A stretch of 64,000 nucleotides of DNA, from positions 2,749,501 through 2,813,500 of the forward strand of contig NZ_CP073063.1 of the NCBI RefSeq assembly GCF_022654015.1, read 5' to 3'. Below the pieces are notes generated by a model. The model was not told where the DNA came from. It made no database searches and saw only the letters and a list, made by a program, of their open reading frames with translations. The translations under genes were made by a program, and so were the position numbers. Shown here piece after piece: positions 63,347 through 64,000 of the stretch (its first letter is position 1; the number at the start of each line of letters is the position of its first letter). This DNA comes from Brevundimonas diminuta (GTDB lineage: Bacteria; Pseudomonadota; Alphaproteobacteria; Caulobacterales; Caulobacteraceae).

Positions 63347-64000
63347 ATGAAGCAACAAGACGACTGGCGACTGACCGATGTCGTCGAACACGAGATCGGT
63401 CGCGGCGACCCGTTCGCCGCCGCCATACGCGGCACGCGCATGCCGATGGTCATCACCGACCCGCGTCGTGACGACAATCCCATCGTTTTCGCCAACAAGG
63501 CCTTCCAGGATCTGACGGGCTATGAACGCGACGAGATCATCGGCCAGAACTGCCGGTTTCTTCAGGGACCCGACTCCGACCGGGACGCCGTGGCCAAGAT
63601 CCGCGACGCCCTGGAAGCCGGAACCGACATCCACATCGATCTGCTGAACTATCGCAAGGACGGCAGCACCTTCTGGAACGCCCTGTTCATCAGCCCGGTG
63701 CGCAACGCCCAAGGCGATATCGAATATTTCTTCGCTTCCCAGCTGGACGTTACGGATCGCGTGGAGGCCAAGGCCTATGTCGAAAAGCAGAAGGCTCTGG
63801 TCGAGCGTGAAGTCGCCGCCCGCACCGCCGATCTCCAGGAAGCCCTGACCGCCAAGACCTTGCTGCTTCATGAGGTCGATCACCGGGTCAAGAACAACCT
63901 GACCATGATCGGCTCGCTGCTGCGGCTGCAATCGCGCTCCCTGTCCGATCCAGCCCTGACCGCAACCCTGGACTCCATGCTGGAGCGGGTGGACGCCCTG
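63347..64000 (+). CDS. LOV-domain blue-light sensor histidine kinase (LovK-like), truncated by the window edge
   Basis: The first 218 residues are visible. A LOV domain (about residues 25-140) contains GQNCRFLQ with the photoactive Cys69, plus NYRKDGSTFWN and the flavin-binding Gln in FFASQLDVTDR. A coiled linker (VEKQKALVEREVAARTADLQ) leads to the HWE/HisKA2 phosphoacceptor region HEVDHRVKNNL with His179. Cys and His lie almost exactly where Caulobacter LovK has Cys70 and His180, so it is probably an orthologue acting in stress and adhesion control. The ATPase domain lies outside the window. Confidence 0.9.
   Translation, partial: MKQQDDWRLTDVVEHEIGRGDPFAAAIRGTRMPMVITDPRRDDNPIVFANKAFQDLTGYERDEIIGQNCRFLQGPDSDRDAVAKIRDALEAGTDIHIDLLNYRKDGSTFWNALFISPVRNAQGDIEYFFASQLDVTDRVEAKAYVEKQKALVEREVAARTADLQEALTAKTLLLHEVDHRVKNNLTMIGSLLRLQSRSLSDPALTATLDSMLERVDAL

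Overview
The window is chromosomal DNA of high GC content from an alphaproteobacterium, most likely a Caulobacteraceae member close to Brevundimonas or Caulobacter. The evidence is a CcrM-type GANTC methyltransferase preceded by CtrA-like half-sites and a GATTC site, a LovK-like blue-light histidine kinase at the right edge, a large sugar-type TonB-dependent receptor beside tryptophan-halogenase-like genes, tandem S46 dipeptidyl-peptidases and an OpgH glucosyltransferase. This assignment comes from reading the proteins, not from a database search.

Left third (1-23410): a carbohydrate locus. The rightward genes are the end of a GH74 endo-xyloglucanase, a GH29 alpha-L-fucosidase and a small secreted carbohydrate-binding-like protein. 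The leftward genes are a TonB-dependent receptor, a GH35 beta-galactosidase and a PA14-containing GH31 alpha-xylosidase, ending at a strong hairpin, plus a separately promoted sialate-O-acetylesterase-like enzyme. Together they would cut, deacetylate, import and strip a fucosylated, galactosylated xyloglucan. Two flavin-dependent halogenase-like genes diverge from the receptor across a 234-base region that carries a LacI-type palindrome. Next comes a pathway that fits oxidative De Ley-Doudoroff galactose catabolism: SDR sugar dehydrogenase, IlvD/Edd sugar-acid dehydratase, IclR regulator, vSGLT-like symporter, DgoK and DgoA. The galactose released by GH35 would feed it.

23411-24705 is a gene-poor scar. 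A broken tyrosine integrase lies at the 3' end of a tRNA-Ser(GGA), the remnant of a tRNA-targeted island. After it come msrA, a 2-oxoadipate dioxygenase family gene, an unusual acyltransferase-3/DUF998 fusion, opgH, a stress-type SDR, a GNAT protein and membrane proteins, folB, and a FolM-like SDR coupled to a 26-residue membrane peptide. At 35283-36079 a lower-GC two-gene module encodes a small basic protein and an uncharacterised protein with TIR/nucleoside-deoxyribosyltransferase-like motifs. I rate it the best candidate here for an undescribed system.

The right half is mostly housekeeping and envelope functions: Nudix, esterase, YdcZ transporter, uvrC, beta-carbonic anhydrase, pgsA, a retropepsin-like protease, DUF1289, a 50-residue orphan with its own terminator, a crotonase, a DevBCA/MacAB-like exporter, two S46 peptidases separated by an inverted pair of hairpin repeats, a TetR/MFS/HlyD efflux operon, ccrM, a glycosyltransferase, a TadG-like von Willebrand protein, a glycogen-debranching-type glucosidase, mutY, a DciA-like protein and the start of the LOV kinase.

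Start codons were chosen from ribosome-binding sites, signal peptides and overlaps with neighbours. Very long antisense open frames are common because of the GC-rich codon usage and were left out.
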